Origin: an uncultured Lachnospiraceae bacterium
Lineage (GTDB): Bacteria; Bacillota; Clostridia; Lachnospirales; Lachnospiraceae
Assembly: GCA_947176785.1 (NCBI GenBank)
Contig: CAMWSA010000175.1
Coordinates: 1 to 7,746, forward strand
Direction: 5' to 3'
Length of the DNA: 7,746 bases
Of this stretch, positions 1 to 5,314 are shown piece after piece (position 1 is the first letter of the stretch; every line of letters starts with the position of its first letter). Below the pieces are notes generated by a model that did not search any database, was not told the origin of the DNA, and was given only the letters and a program-made list of their open reading frames with translations. A program made the position numbers and the translations under genes.

Positions 1-168
1 ATATAAGGATCGTTGCTCTTGTGAACAGGATATGTGTGTAAGCGCATGCAATGAAAATATAAGGATCGTTGCTCTTGTGAACAGGATATGTGTGTAAGCG
101 CATGCAATGAAGGTATAAGGATTGTTGCTCTTGTGAACAGAATAAGTGCTGAAGCGCATGCAATCAAG
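1..168. repeat. 56-bp tandem repeat, three copies
   Basis: Copies lie at 1-56, 57-112 and 113-168, with the first bases of a possible fourth after 168. Copies 1 and 2 differ only at the last base; copy 3 differs at about eight positions. Each copy contains TATAAGGAT directly followed by CGTTGCTCTTGT, and near its end the palindrome GCATGC. Because 56 is not a multiple of three, the reading frame changes from copy to copy, so the array is not a protein repeat. It abuts the left window edge and may be longer. It lies just upstream of the kinase gene. There are no unique spacers, so it is not a CRISPR array. Confidence 0.9.
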
Positions 169-197
169 GCATAATGCCGTTTGCTATAACTGTATAT

Positions 198-202
198 GGA
201 GG
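198..202 (+). promoter_or_regulatory. Ribosome binding site that fixes the kinase start at 208
   Basis: GGAGG at 198-202 is followed after five bases by ATG at 208. An upstream in-frame ATG at 196 overlaps this GGAGG and has no site of its own, so 208 is the better start. Confidence 0.8.
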
Positions 203-207
203 AATCA

Positions 208-837
208 ATGGAAGAGGGAAAGGTAAGCCTGCCACCGGCCATCAGGGAACGGCTGGCAGGGAAAGCGATAGCCGAAATCACGAAGAACCACCGAAGCGGA
301 GACCTGGTGTACAGGGTTGGGGATGACTATATTCTCAAAATCTCCGGCAACCTGGAGAGACTTCGGCGGGAACGGGTTGTCAATGACTTTTTGACGGGCA
401 AGGTGGGGGTCTCGGAGACAGTTTGGTTTATTGAGGAAGAGAATCGGGCATTTTATCTCAAAACCATGTTGAAGGGTGAGACGCTGGCGGAGGAGGAGTA
501 TCTGCGCAATCCCCGGGAACTGGTGAGGCTGCTTGCCCAGGCGATGCGGAAGCTCCACAGCGTTGATATAAACGGTTGTCCGGTCAAAAACCTGGATTCG
601 GAGGGAGACTGTTTTATCCACGGAGATTTCTGCCTTCCCAATATATTGGCAAAAAATGGGGAGATCAGCGGATTTATTGATTTGGAGGCCGGAGGCATCG
701 GGGATCCCTGGATGGATTATGCGTGGTGTATATGGTCTCTGGAGTATAATCTTGGCACGGACAGGTATACCAGCCTTTTGCTTGATGCGCTGGGAATTGT
801 GTTTGACCAGGAAAAGTTTGAACACTACACAAGCTGA
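208..837 (+). CDS. Aminoglycoside phosphotransferase (APH) family kinase, internally shortened
   Basis: A 209-residue cytoplasmic kinase of the APH / choline kinase fold, which transfers ATP phosphate to a small hydroxylated substrate. Visible motifs are the ATP-binding lysine in YILKIS (K44), a possible partner glutamate in RRER (E55), the catalytic loop HGDFCLPN (D140, N145) and the metal-binding aspartate in FIDLE (D158), followed by GIGDPWMDYAW. From memory, APH(3') enzymes are about 260 residues and have some 50 residues between the CP motif after the LHS.D helix and HGD. Here CPVKN (124-128) is followed by HGD after nine residues. The C terminus stops at HYTS, short of the usual LDELF-like end. 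In APH(3')-IIIa both missing parts contribute aminoglycoside-binding residues, so resistance activity is doubtful. The frame is intact, so it is either a small divergent kinase or an early decay product. The family call is firm; the substrate is unknown. Confidence 0.85.
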   Translation: MEEGKVSLPPAIRERLAGKAIAEITKNHRSGDLVYRVGDDYILKISGNLERLRRERVVNDFLTGKVGVSETVWFIEEENRAFYLKTMLKGETLAEEEYLRNPRELVRLLAQAMRKLHSVDINGCPVKNLDSEGDCFIHGDFCLPNILAKNGEISGFIDLEAGGIGDPWMDYAWCIWSLEYNLGTDRYTSLLLDALGIVFDQEKFEHYTS

Positions 838-853
838 CAATGATTGAAAGAAG

Positions 854-976
854 ATGTTTTCAGCGATTGTGAGTATATGCCTTGTTGAAGCGGATATGCG
901 GAATGGAAGATCTATAATCTTTAAGTCGATGGTTATAGCCTCTTGGAACCTTTTATTGGGAGATGACGGTTTATAA
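854..976 (+). CDS. Possible 40-residue ORF or gene remnant
   Basis: An open frame starts at ATG 854 and ends with TAA at 974-976. It contains a hydrophobic, protein-like stretch (IIFKSMVIASWNLLLG). A stop lies three codons upstream, and the only purine-rich sequence before it (GAAAGAAG) touches the ATG, which is too close for a normal ribosome binding site. I recognise no family. It may be a remnant of a larger gene in the gap between the kinase and the DUF4240 gene, or chance. Confidence 0.15.
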   Translation: MFSAIVSICLVEADMRNGRSIIFKSMVIASWNLLLGDDGL

Positions 977-977
977 T
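972..977 (+). promoter_or_regulatory. Candidate -10 element for the DUF4240-GNAT operon
   Basis: TATAAT at 972-977 is a perfect -10 hexamer in the gap before the operon. No good -35 hexamer is found 16-19 bases upstream, so this is weak. If used, transcription would start near 984 and the inverted repeat at 1015-1056 would fall in the leader. Confidence 0.25.
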
Positions 978-1014
978 TCGTATTTCTCATAAAAAGTTGG
1001 GAAATCCAGGAAAC

Positions 1015-1056
1015 CGGAATCTCAGAAACTCCATGAAACAGGGTTCAGGGATTCCG
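1015..1056 (+). promoter_or_regulatory. Imperfect inverted repeat before the DUF4240 gene
   Basis: Arms 1015-1027 (CGGAATCTCAGAA) and 1044-1056 (TTCAGGGATTCCG) match at 11 of 13 positions around a 16-base loop. No T-run follows, so it is not an intrinsic terminator. It ends about 20 bases before the AGGAGGG ribosome binding site and could be an operator or a leader hairpin. Confidence 0.5.
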
Positions 1057-1075
1057 AGAGGTTATGAGTTTCAAT

Positions 1076-1082
1076 AGGAGGG
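1076..1082 (+). promoter_or_regulatory. Ribosome binding site that fixes the DUF4240 gene start at 1091
   Basis: AGGAGGG at 1076-1082 sits eight bases before the in-frame ATG at 1091. The earlier in-frame ATG at 1064 lies upstream of this site, and the ATG at 1086 is out of frame. Confidence 0.85.
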
Positions 1083-1090
1083 AGCATGGT

Positions 1091-1648
1091 ATGTCCAGGA
1101 GATCGGAGGATGCGAAAGAAAGAAAATATTATTCGGCAGGGGCGGGAAAACCTCCGATTTTTGTGCAGGCTATTATTGATAATAAAAAAATGTCGGCAAT
1201 AGATTTCTTCCATATTACGGATGCATACCTTGACTGGGATCAGGCTGGCGATGATGCTGGCGTACTGGAACCTCTTATTGCATTTCTCACAAGATGGGGA
1301 GATGAACTTATTTTTGCTTTTCATGATATGATGGCAGAACTGTTATACTCGCTGGATACAAAAAAGATTGCCCGGGACATCTATAAGGATTCATATTTCT
1401 CGGGGGATGAATTTTTGTATATCCGCTGCGTTGCTCTTGTCAATTCCAAGCGTTTTTATAATGATATTGTAAAAGGCAGGAGAAAATTGAAAGATGATTA
1501 TGAATTTGAGGCTATTTTATATGTCCCCGAACTGGCATGGGCCAGGCTTCATAACAAAAATCCGCAGGATTATCCGCATGTTACGGAATTTTGCTATGAA
1601 ACAATGAGCAATGTGGAGGGGTGGGGAGAAGGCAGCGCAGGAGAGTAA
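1091..1648 (+). CDS. DUF4240-type protein of unknown function
   Basis: A 185-residue soluble protein without signal peptide or membrane segment. The order of motifs resembles DUF4240: a first helix with a DFF motif (38-40), a long helix with the pattern WGDELIFAFHDMMAELLYSLD (69-89), the central block SGDEFLYIRCVALVNSKRFY (104-123), and a final helix around YVPELAWARL (144-153). In that family the centre carries a D-F--FR/RAWLI-like motif, matched here by DEFLYIRCVALVN. The biochemical function of the family is not known to me. The GNAT gene follows after 38 bases, so the two are probably co-transcribed. Segments of its coding DNA reappear as ordered words in the 56-bp tandem repeat at the left edge. 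The family assignment is from pattern recognition, without a search. Confidence 0.65.
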   Translation: MSRRSEDAKERKYYSAGAGKPPIFVQAIIDNKKMSAIDFFHITDAYLDWDQAGDDAGVLEPLIAFLTRWGDELIFAFHDMMAELLYSLDTKKIARDIYKDSYFSGDEFLYIRCVALVNSKRFYNDIVKGRRKLKDDYEFEAILYVPELAWARLHNKNPQDYPHVTEFCYETMSNVEGWGEGSAGE

Positions 1649-1675
1649 AACAGATGTCTGTAAACAATAATTTAT

Positions 1676-1680
1676 GGAGG
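1676..1680 (+). promoter_or_regulatory. Ribosome binding site that fixes the GNAT start at 1687
   Basis: GGAGG at 1676-1680 is six bases before ATG 1687. The open frame extends upstream to 1621, but that ATG lies inside the DUF4240 gene and would add residues that do not belong to the GNAT fold. Confidence 0.85.
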
Positions 1681-1686
1681 AAGAAA

Positions 1687-2190
1687 ATGGACATACGGTA
1701 CAGGCGGGCGGAAACAGTGGATTTGGATGGCATTGCAGCGCTTGCCGGGCAGGCCGCCGCCCGGATGGTCAGTCAGGGGATTGACCAGTGGGACGAGTTC
1801 TATCCCATTCGGGAGGATTTTGAGCAGGATATTAAGAGCGGCCAGCTGACAATGGGGATGTTGGGCGATGAAATTGCCGTTATCTATACCGTTAACGGAG
1901 AATATGAGCCGGAATATGACAGTGCAAAATGGAAAAGCCCTGATATGCCCTTCTGCATTCTGCACCGCCTGTGCGTAAATCCCCTTTTCCAGAACCGGGG
2001 ACTTGCCCGACAGACCATGGAGCATATAGAGCGGGAGGCGGCGGCAAAGGGAGTCCAGGCTATCCGGCTGGACGTGTTTTCCCAAAATCCCCATGCGCTG
2101 AAGCTGTACCGGAACTGTGGTTTTGAAAAGGCCGGAACGGCACAGTGGAGGAAGGGGCTGTTTTATTTGATGGAAAAGTATATATTATAA
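1687..2190 (+). CDS. GNAT family N-acetyltransferase
   Basis: A 167-residue acetyl-CoA-dependent acyltransferase, full length for a single GNAT domain. The N-terminal strand-helix is IRYRRAETVDLDGIAALA (3-20). The acetyl-CoA pyrophosphate-binding motif A is LHRLCVNPLFQNRGLARQTM (92-111), with the Q-x-x-G-x-A signature at 102-107. Motif B is AIRLDVFSQNPHALKLYRNC (125-144), which ends in the usual LYRNCGFEKAG. The substrate cannot be read from sequence; the group of GNATs with an internal DQWDEFYP-like segment contains many uncharacterised members. It is the second gene after the DUF4240 gene and is followed by a terminator at 2247-2289. Confidence 0.93.
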   Translation: MDIRYRRAETVDLDGIAALAGQAAARMVSQGIDQWDEFYPIREDFEQDIKSGQLTMGMLGDEIAVIYTVNGEYEPEYDSAKWKSPDMPFCILHRLCVNPLFQNRGLARQTMEHIEREAAAKGVQAIRLDVFSQNPHALKLYRNCGFEKAGTAQWRKGLFYLMEKYIL

Positions 2191-2246
2191 GACAGAGATT
2201 GGTTTTTTTGAAAGAAGAGAATAGGATTCCACACCCAGGGAATGCT

Positions 2247-2289
2247 AAAGGTGGTTCTCGGACATGAGTCGGAGGATCACCTTTTATTT
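2247..2289 (+). terminator. Intrinsic terminator after the GNAT gene
   Basis: Stem arms 2247-2259 (AAAGGTGGTTCTC) and 2272-2284 (GAGGATCACCTTT) pair along all 13 positions if two G-U pairs are allowed. The loop contains a further GAC/GTC pairing. The right arm runs into TTTTATTTA. It closes the DUF4240-GNAT operon 56 bases after the GNAT stop. Confidence 0.65.
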
Positions 2290-2338
2290 AGAGAAACGAA
2301 ATGAAGCATGAACTTTGTTTTGGAAAGGAATGGTAAAT

Positions 2339-2599
2339 ATGGATTTTAACGGAACGGCTTACGGCGCTGCTGCTGAAGCGGGATACCCCCTTTCCATGGT
2401 ACCCCTGGGTCTTGACCTGGATATGATGGAAAGCGAGGCGGTTCGGGACAGGCAGGCAGGCTTGACAGAGAGTGAGAAGGAGCAGCTGCTGATGCGCTGC
2501 AAGGATGCCAAGTCTGACAGGGAAATGCGGCGGATCGTGGAAGAGGAAGTGCCGGAGGGCAGGATCAGCGCATTATATGAAGGGCCTGCAAGCGGCTAA
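2339..2599 (+). CDS. Small acidic protein of unknown function
   Basis: An 86-residue protein. The start at ATG 2339 is chosen because AAAGGA (2324-2329) lies nine bases upstream; the TTG at 2315 and the ATG at 2330 have no suitably spaced site. The first 30 residues are glycine/alanine-rich with many hydrophobics. Residues 42-70 form a charged helical segment with the pattern LTESEKEQLLMRCKDAKSD followed by REMRRIVEEE. This resembles a short helix-turn-helix-like segment common in unnamed small clostridial proteins. There is no signal peptide or transmembrane segment. No promoter was recognised in front of it. I cannot assign a function. Confidence 0.6.
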   Translation: MDFNGTAYGAAAEAGYPLSMVPLGLDLDMMESEAVRDRQAGLTESEKEQLLMRCKDAKSDREMRRIVEEEVPEGRISALYEGPASG

Positions 2600-2852
2600 G
2601 AAGCGGCGGAAAGGGGCTGTAAAGAAGGTCGAGAATTCCTGTGCGGAGACAGCGGAATGTAGTAGAAAACCGTTGTTCCCCAAAGTGCAGGCAAGACTTT
2701 TTTCACAGTCCCTTTTGCCTGGAAACGCAGCGGGGCTTTTCCGCTTGAGAGGGGCGGTATTTGACGAAGACACAGGGCATGTATATACTATAGAAGGAGC
2801 CAGTGGAATAACGGGCTACCAGTCCGGGCTTGAAAGGAATTTGGAAGCATAG
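2577..2852 (+). CDS. Doubtful basic ORF overlapping the previous gene
   Basis: An open frame from ATG 2577 codes for 91 residues and overlaps the end of the previous gene by 23 bases. Its start is lysine/arginine-rich (AAKKRRKGAVKK), and the C-terminal half reads like protein (GAVFDEDTGHVYTIEGASG). The nearest purine-rich sequence, AGGA near 2561, is about 12 bases from the ATG. No family is recognised. It could be a translationally coupled gene, a decayed gene, or chance. Confidence 0.25.
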   Translation: MKGLQAAKKRRKGAVKKVENSCAETAECSRKPLFPKVQARLFSQSLLPGNAAGLFRLRGAVFDEDTGHVYTIEGASGITGYQSGLERNLEA

Positions 2853-2966
2853 CAACCGGTTACCAAGAGGTGGAAAGTGGGAGGTATAGGCATTCAGAGA
2901 CTGACCCCTTGATTTTGCTGGGATTGAAGCGATTTTGGGGTATTAGTCCTGACGCTGTCTTGTGTT

Positions 2967-3006
2967 GGCAGGGGAAGTTTGGAGGTAAAACTTCCAAATA
3001 CGTATT
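2967..3006 (+). repeat. Direct repeat copy 1 with internal inverted repeat
   Basis: The copy contains GGAAGTTT (2973-2980) and AAACTTCC (2988-2995), a perfect 8-bp inverted repeat with a 7-base centre, followed by AAATACGTATT. A second copy lies 74 bases downstream. Confidence 0.75.
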
Positions 3007-3009
3007 AAC

Positions 3010-3039
3010 GCAATAACACGGGCACAGCCCGCGTTATGC
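3010..3039. repeat. GC-rich hairpin between the two direct repeats
   Basis: Left arm 3010-3023 (GCAATAACACGGGC) pairs with right arm 3027-3039 (GCCCGCGTTATGC), with one bulged A and one A-C mismatch around a 3-base ACA loop. No T-run follows on either side, so it is not a typical terminator. Confidence 0.75.
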
Positions 3040-3040
3040 A

Positions 3041-3081
3041 GGCAGAGGGAAGTTTGGATGTGAGACTTCCAAATATGTATA
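3041..3081 (+). repeat. Direct repeat copy 2 with internal inverted repeat
   Basis: It starts GGCAGAGGGAAGTTTGGA and ends ACTTCCAAATATGTATA. It matches copy 1 at most positions with one extra base near the left end. The inverted repeat is kept (GGAAGT/ACTTCC), while the loop differs. It ends about 160 bases before the tcdA start. Confidence 0.75.
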
Positions 3082-3240
3082 AGGGAATATCACAGGCGAG
3101 GGTCGTTGGGGAGAGAAGCTTCCGGTGCGTGTTTTCGTCGTATCACGAGCCAGTCTGCGATATGTGGGAAAAGAGGTATATCCGGCCTGTGTCATACAGG
3201 GCTGGGAGAGAAATTTAAGAAGAGAGAGGATGCGTAAGTC

Positions 3241-3969
3241 ATGAACGAACAATTTTCCAGAACCCGGCTGCTGCTGGGGGATGCGGCCATGGAGCGCCTG
3301 ACACGGGCCAGGGTGGCGGTGTTTGGCATCGGCGGCGTGGGAGGCCATGCGGTGGAGGCGCTGGTGCGCAGCGGCATAGGCGAGATAGACCTGATTGACA
3401 GCGACACGGTGAGCGAGAGCAATCTGAACCGGCAGCTGATCGCCACCCACAGCACAGTGGGCAGATACAAGGTAGATGTGATGGAGGAGCGGATCAAGGA
3501 TATCAATCCCCTGGCGGTGGTACATAAATATCCATGCTTCTTTTTGCCGGAAAACGCAGGGCAGTTTCCCTTCGGGGAATATAGTTATGTGGTTGACGCA
3601 GTGGATACGGTGACGGCCAAGATCGAACTGGTTCTGAAAGCCCAGGCGGCAGATGTTCCGGTGATCAGCAGCATGGGGGCGGGCAATAAGCTGGATGCCA
3701 GCGCTTTTCAGGTGGCGGATATCTACCAGACCAGCGTCTGTCCCCTGGCTAAAGTTATGCGCAGGGAACTGAAAAAGAGAGGGGTTGGACATTTAAAAGT
3801 GGTTTATTCCCAGGAACTGCCGCTGATGCCTGCGGACGGTGATGAAAAGCCGCCGGCGGGCCGGCGGGCGGTTCCAGGAAGCGTGGCATTTGTCCCTTCT
3901 GTGGCCGGGCTGATTATCGCCGGAGAGGTGGTGAAGGATCTGGCTGCGCCCTGCGCCGAACCGTGCTAA
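3241..3969 (+). CDS. tcdA: tRNA threonylcarbamoyladenosine dehydratase (TcdA)
   Basis: A 242-residue ThiF/MoeB/E1-superfamily protein that uses ATP to convert t6A37 in ANN-decoding tRNAs to its cyclic form ct6A, which aids decoding. The opening FSRTRLLLGDAAMERL (5-20) is typical of the TcdA branch. The nucleotide-binding loop is GIGGVGGHAVEAL (29-41). The adenylation residues lie in DLIDSDTVSESNLNRQ (50-65), with R64 and K77 in place, and VVDAVDTVTAK (117-127) follows. The segment TSVCPLAKVMRRELKKRGV (164-182) and the end GSVAFVPSVAGLIIAGEVV (213-231) also fit. It lacks the ThiS/MoaD partner-specific zinc cysteines. Slightly shorter than the roughly 268-residue E. coli protein. The start at ATG 3241 follows GAGAGAGGA with ten bases of spacing. 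Its neighbour on the opposite strand is a YmfI-like reductase, also plausibly linked to translation. Confidence 0.92.
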   Translation: MNEQFSRTRLLLGDAAMERLTRARVAVFGIGGVGGHAVEALVRSGIGEIDLIDSDTVSESNLNRQLIATHSTVGRYKVDVMEERIKDINPLAVVHKYPCFFLPENAGQFPFGEYSYVVDAVDTVTAKIELVLKAQAADVPVISSMGAGNKLDASAFQVADIYQTSVCPLAKVMRRELKKRGVGHLKVVYSQELPLMPADGDEKPPAGRRAVPGSVAFVPSVAGLIIAGEVVKDLAAPCAEPC

Positions 3970-4065
3970 ATGAGACCATCGGCATAGGAGCATTTTCAGC
4001 AATTTCGAGTGTGTGAAAAGAACTTCTTGGTGTTCCTCACTGCTGCACATCCCGGCACCTATACT

Positions 4066-4200
4066 GACGAGCGCTAAGATTTTCCAATTTCTGCCCGGAA
4101 CATGTCGCGTAATCGGGTGCCATGCGCCGGGCAGTAAGAAAAATCTAACCGCTCATGAGTATAACAACGAAATTTTCGCAAAGTGGCAAAAATGTTGGTT
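4066..4200 (+). repeat. Dispersed hairpin repeat, copy A
   Basis: The core hairpin spans 4077-4146. AGATTTTCC (4077-4085) pairs with GAAAAATCT (4138-4146), and CTGCCCGG (4091-4098) pairs with CCGGGCAG (4127-4134); ACATG and CATGC flank a loop containing GTAATCGGG. A second hairpin follows, ATTTTCGC (4172-4179) with GCAAAAAT (4186-4193), one mismatch. The whole unit aligns in the same orientation with copy B near 5315-5485. It lies between the convergent ends of tcdA and the dehydrogenase. Confidence 0.75.
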
Positions 4201-4217
4201 CCGGCTTGTCCGGGGCA

Positions 4218-4236
4218 GGACTTGCTTTGCAAGCCC
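4218..4236. repeat. Short hairpin after the dehydrogenase stop
   Basis: GGACTTGC (4218-4225) and GCAAGCCC (4229-4236) pair with one mismatch around a TTT loop. On the minus strand it starts 10 bases after the stop codon, where a terminator is expected. The nearest T-run on that strand is about 25 bases further on, so it is at best an atypical terminator. Confidence 0.35.
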
Positions 4237-4246
4237 CAAGCTCTTC

Positions 4247-4966
4247 TCACACAAATCCGCCGTCCAAGGTGATGACCTGTCCCGTGAGGTAGCCGGGAGC
4301 CTGGATCAGCTGCAGGGCCAGCGCCGCCACCTCCCGGGGGGTTCCCAGGCGGTCCGCCGGGATTTCCTGACGCAGGGTATCCAGTTCATCCTCCGAGAGG
4401 CAGCGGTTCATATCCGTATCAATCACGCCGCAGGCGATGGCGTTGACCTGAATATGGCTGGGAGCCAGTTCCTTGGCCAGAGCCCGGGTAAAGCTGTTTA
4501 CCCCACCTTTGGCGGCGCTGTAGGCCACCTCCATGGAAGCGCCCACATTGCCCCAGACGGAGGAGATATTCAGGATATGGCCGCCTCCCCGGGCCAGCAT
4601 CAGCGGGATGGCATGTCTACAGGTATAGAAGCAGCCGTCCAGGTGGGTGCCTATGATACGGTGCCACTGCTGCGGCGTCATATCCTGCAGCAGCCCCATG
4701 TGAGCGATCCCGGCATTGTTTACCAGTACATCCAACTGATTTATCTGAGAAAACAGGGCGGTTACCGCCCCGCAGTCCCCGGCATCCACGGTAAAGCAGC
4801 GGCAGGAGATACTGTGGGAATTCTCCAGTTCCCGGCCCAGTTTTTCCAGTTCTTCCATGTGACGCAGGCAGGTCAGTATCAGATCGTATCCGGCAGAGGC
4901 GAAAACCTCCGCCATAGCCCGTCCGATGCCCCTGGATGCCCCTGTGATCAGCGCAGTTCTTTTCAT
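4247..4966 (-). CDS. FabG-like SDR reductase, resembling YmfI (EF-P 5-aminopentanone reductase)
   Basis: A 239-residue NAD(P)H-dependent short-chain dehydrogenase. Visible motifs are the dinucleotide-binding TGASRGIG (8-15), NNAG (83-86), the catalytic S136, Y149 and K153 (S-x12-Y-x3-K), and the C-terminal YLTGQVITLDGGFV. Length and motifs match FabG. The block ISSVWGNVGASMEVAYSAAK and the sequence NAIACGVIDTDMN, with C instead of the usual P, resemble, from memory, the YmfI group. YmfI reduces 5-aminopentanone on elongation factor P in Bacillus. A general 3-oxoacyl-ACP reductase role cannot be excluded, but no fatty-acid genes are near. The start at 4966 is preferred over 4987 because AAAGGA lies ten bases before it and MKRTALITGA begins the fold. 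It is convergent to tcdA, and its gene is flanked by direct repeats A and B. Confidence 0.9.
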   Translation of the reverse strand: MKRTALITGASRGIGRAMAEVFASAGYDLILTCLRHMEELEKLGRELENSHSISCRCFTVDAGDCGAVTALFSQINQLDVLVNNAGIAHMGLLQDMTPQQWHRIIGTHLDGCFYTCRHAIPLMLARGGGHILNISSVWGNVGASMEVAYSAAKGGVNSFTRALAKELAPSHIQVNAIACGVIDTDMNRCLSEDELDTLRQEIPADRLGTPREVAALALQLIQAPGYLTGQVITLDGGFV

Positions 4967-5020
4967 ATCCGGCAATTCCTTTGGCATGAGTCCTGTAACC
5001 GCTTTATTTGCGTCATAGCA

Positions 5021-5133
5021 GACCGGGATATTTCAGGTCATATGGATATCCGGAAATTTCCCGGGCGCAGACAGACCGGTTACTGCATTATGAGTTCCGC
5101 CGCCCTGTTTATCCCCGATCGGGAAATTTCAGG
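5021..5133. repeat. Short repeated motif in the dehydrogenase leader
   Basis: GACCGGGATATTTCAGG (5021-5037) and GATCGGGAAATTTCAGG (5117-5133) match at 15 of 17 positions, 96 bases apart. Between them is the palindrome-like CCGGAAATTTCCCGG (5050-5064). All lie upstream of the dehydrogenase. Confidence 0.5.
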
Positions 5134-5301
5134 CCGCAGGCGCTGTCCGAAATCCTCCGGGCTAAGCGGATCAGTTACAGGATCAGTATAGCACATTTGC
5201 CCATTGCTTTTCCAGCCGTAAACTGATAAACTCATAGAATAATGGAAAAGATATACAGCGTCCGCCCCGGCGGCATGTGCGGAATACAGGCTGGCGGACA
5301 T
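5080..5301 (-). pseudogene. Possible gene remnant upstream of the dehydrogenase
   Basis: The minus-strand frame from ATG 5301 to the stop at 5080 codes for 73 residues. Residues in its first third (ASLYSAHAAGADAVYLFHYS) resemble the AGADGVYLFN motif of glycoside-hydrolase-like TIM-barrel proteins. There is no ribosome binding site, and upstream the frame runs into hairpin repeat B. It may be the tail of a gene cut off by the repeat. The resemblance is short, so chance is quite possible. Confidence 0.2.
5185..5214 (-). promoter_or_regulatory. Candidate promoter for the dehydrogenase
   Basis: On the minus strand, TGGAAA (5214-5209) is followed after 18 bases by TATACT (5190-5185), preceded by TGC, an extended -10 context. 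Transcription would start near 5178, giving a leader of about 210 bases before the ATG at 4966. Confidence 0.4.
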
Positions 5302-5314
5302 TCGGCTTTTTACT

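Larger units (their letters stand above)
2853..3240. other. Gene-free stretch before tcdA
   Basis: No convincing gene lies here. Bases 2853-2966 show nothing recognisable apart from a short AACCGGTT palindrome near 2854. Bases 2967-3081 hold the inverted repeat / hairpin / inverted repeat array listed separately. Bases 3082-3240 show no clear promoter. The ribosome binding site of tcdA is the GAGAGAGGA ending at 3230. Confidence 0.6.

Noticed and set aside
1..168. CRISPR array at the left edge
   Set aside because: The 56-bp units are directly adjacent without unique spacers, so it is a plain tandem repeat.
913..918. A second TATAAT between the kinase and the DUF4240 gene
   Set aside because: No -35 hexamer at 16-19 bases and farther from the gene than the copy at 972.
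205..990. A 261-codon minus-strand frame over the kinase gene
   Set aside because: Antisense to a gene with clear HGD and FIDLE motifs; no motif or ribosome binding site of its own.
3036..3218. A 60-codon plus-strand frame before tcdA
   Set aside because: It begins in the right arm of the GC-rich hairpin, has no ribosome binding site and runs through repeat copy 2.
3034..3792. A 252-codon open frame antisense to tcdA
   Set aside because: A shadow of the GC-rich tcdA coding sequence, His- and Gln-rich with no motif; tcdA has all its family motifs.
4013..5191. A 392-codon open frame on the plus strand, the longest in the window
   Set aside because: It lies antisense to the dehydrogenase, starts inside hairpin repeat A territory, has no ribosome binding site and shows no family motif. 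The minus strand carries a complete SDR motif set.
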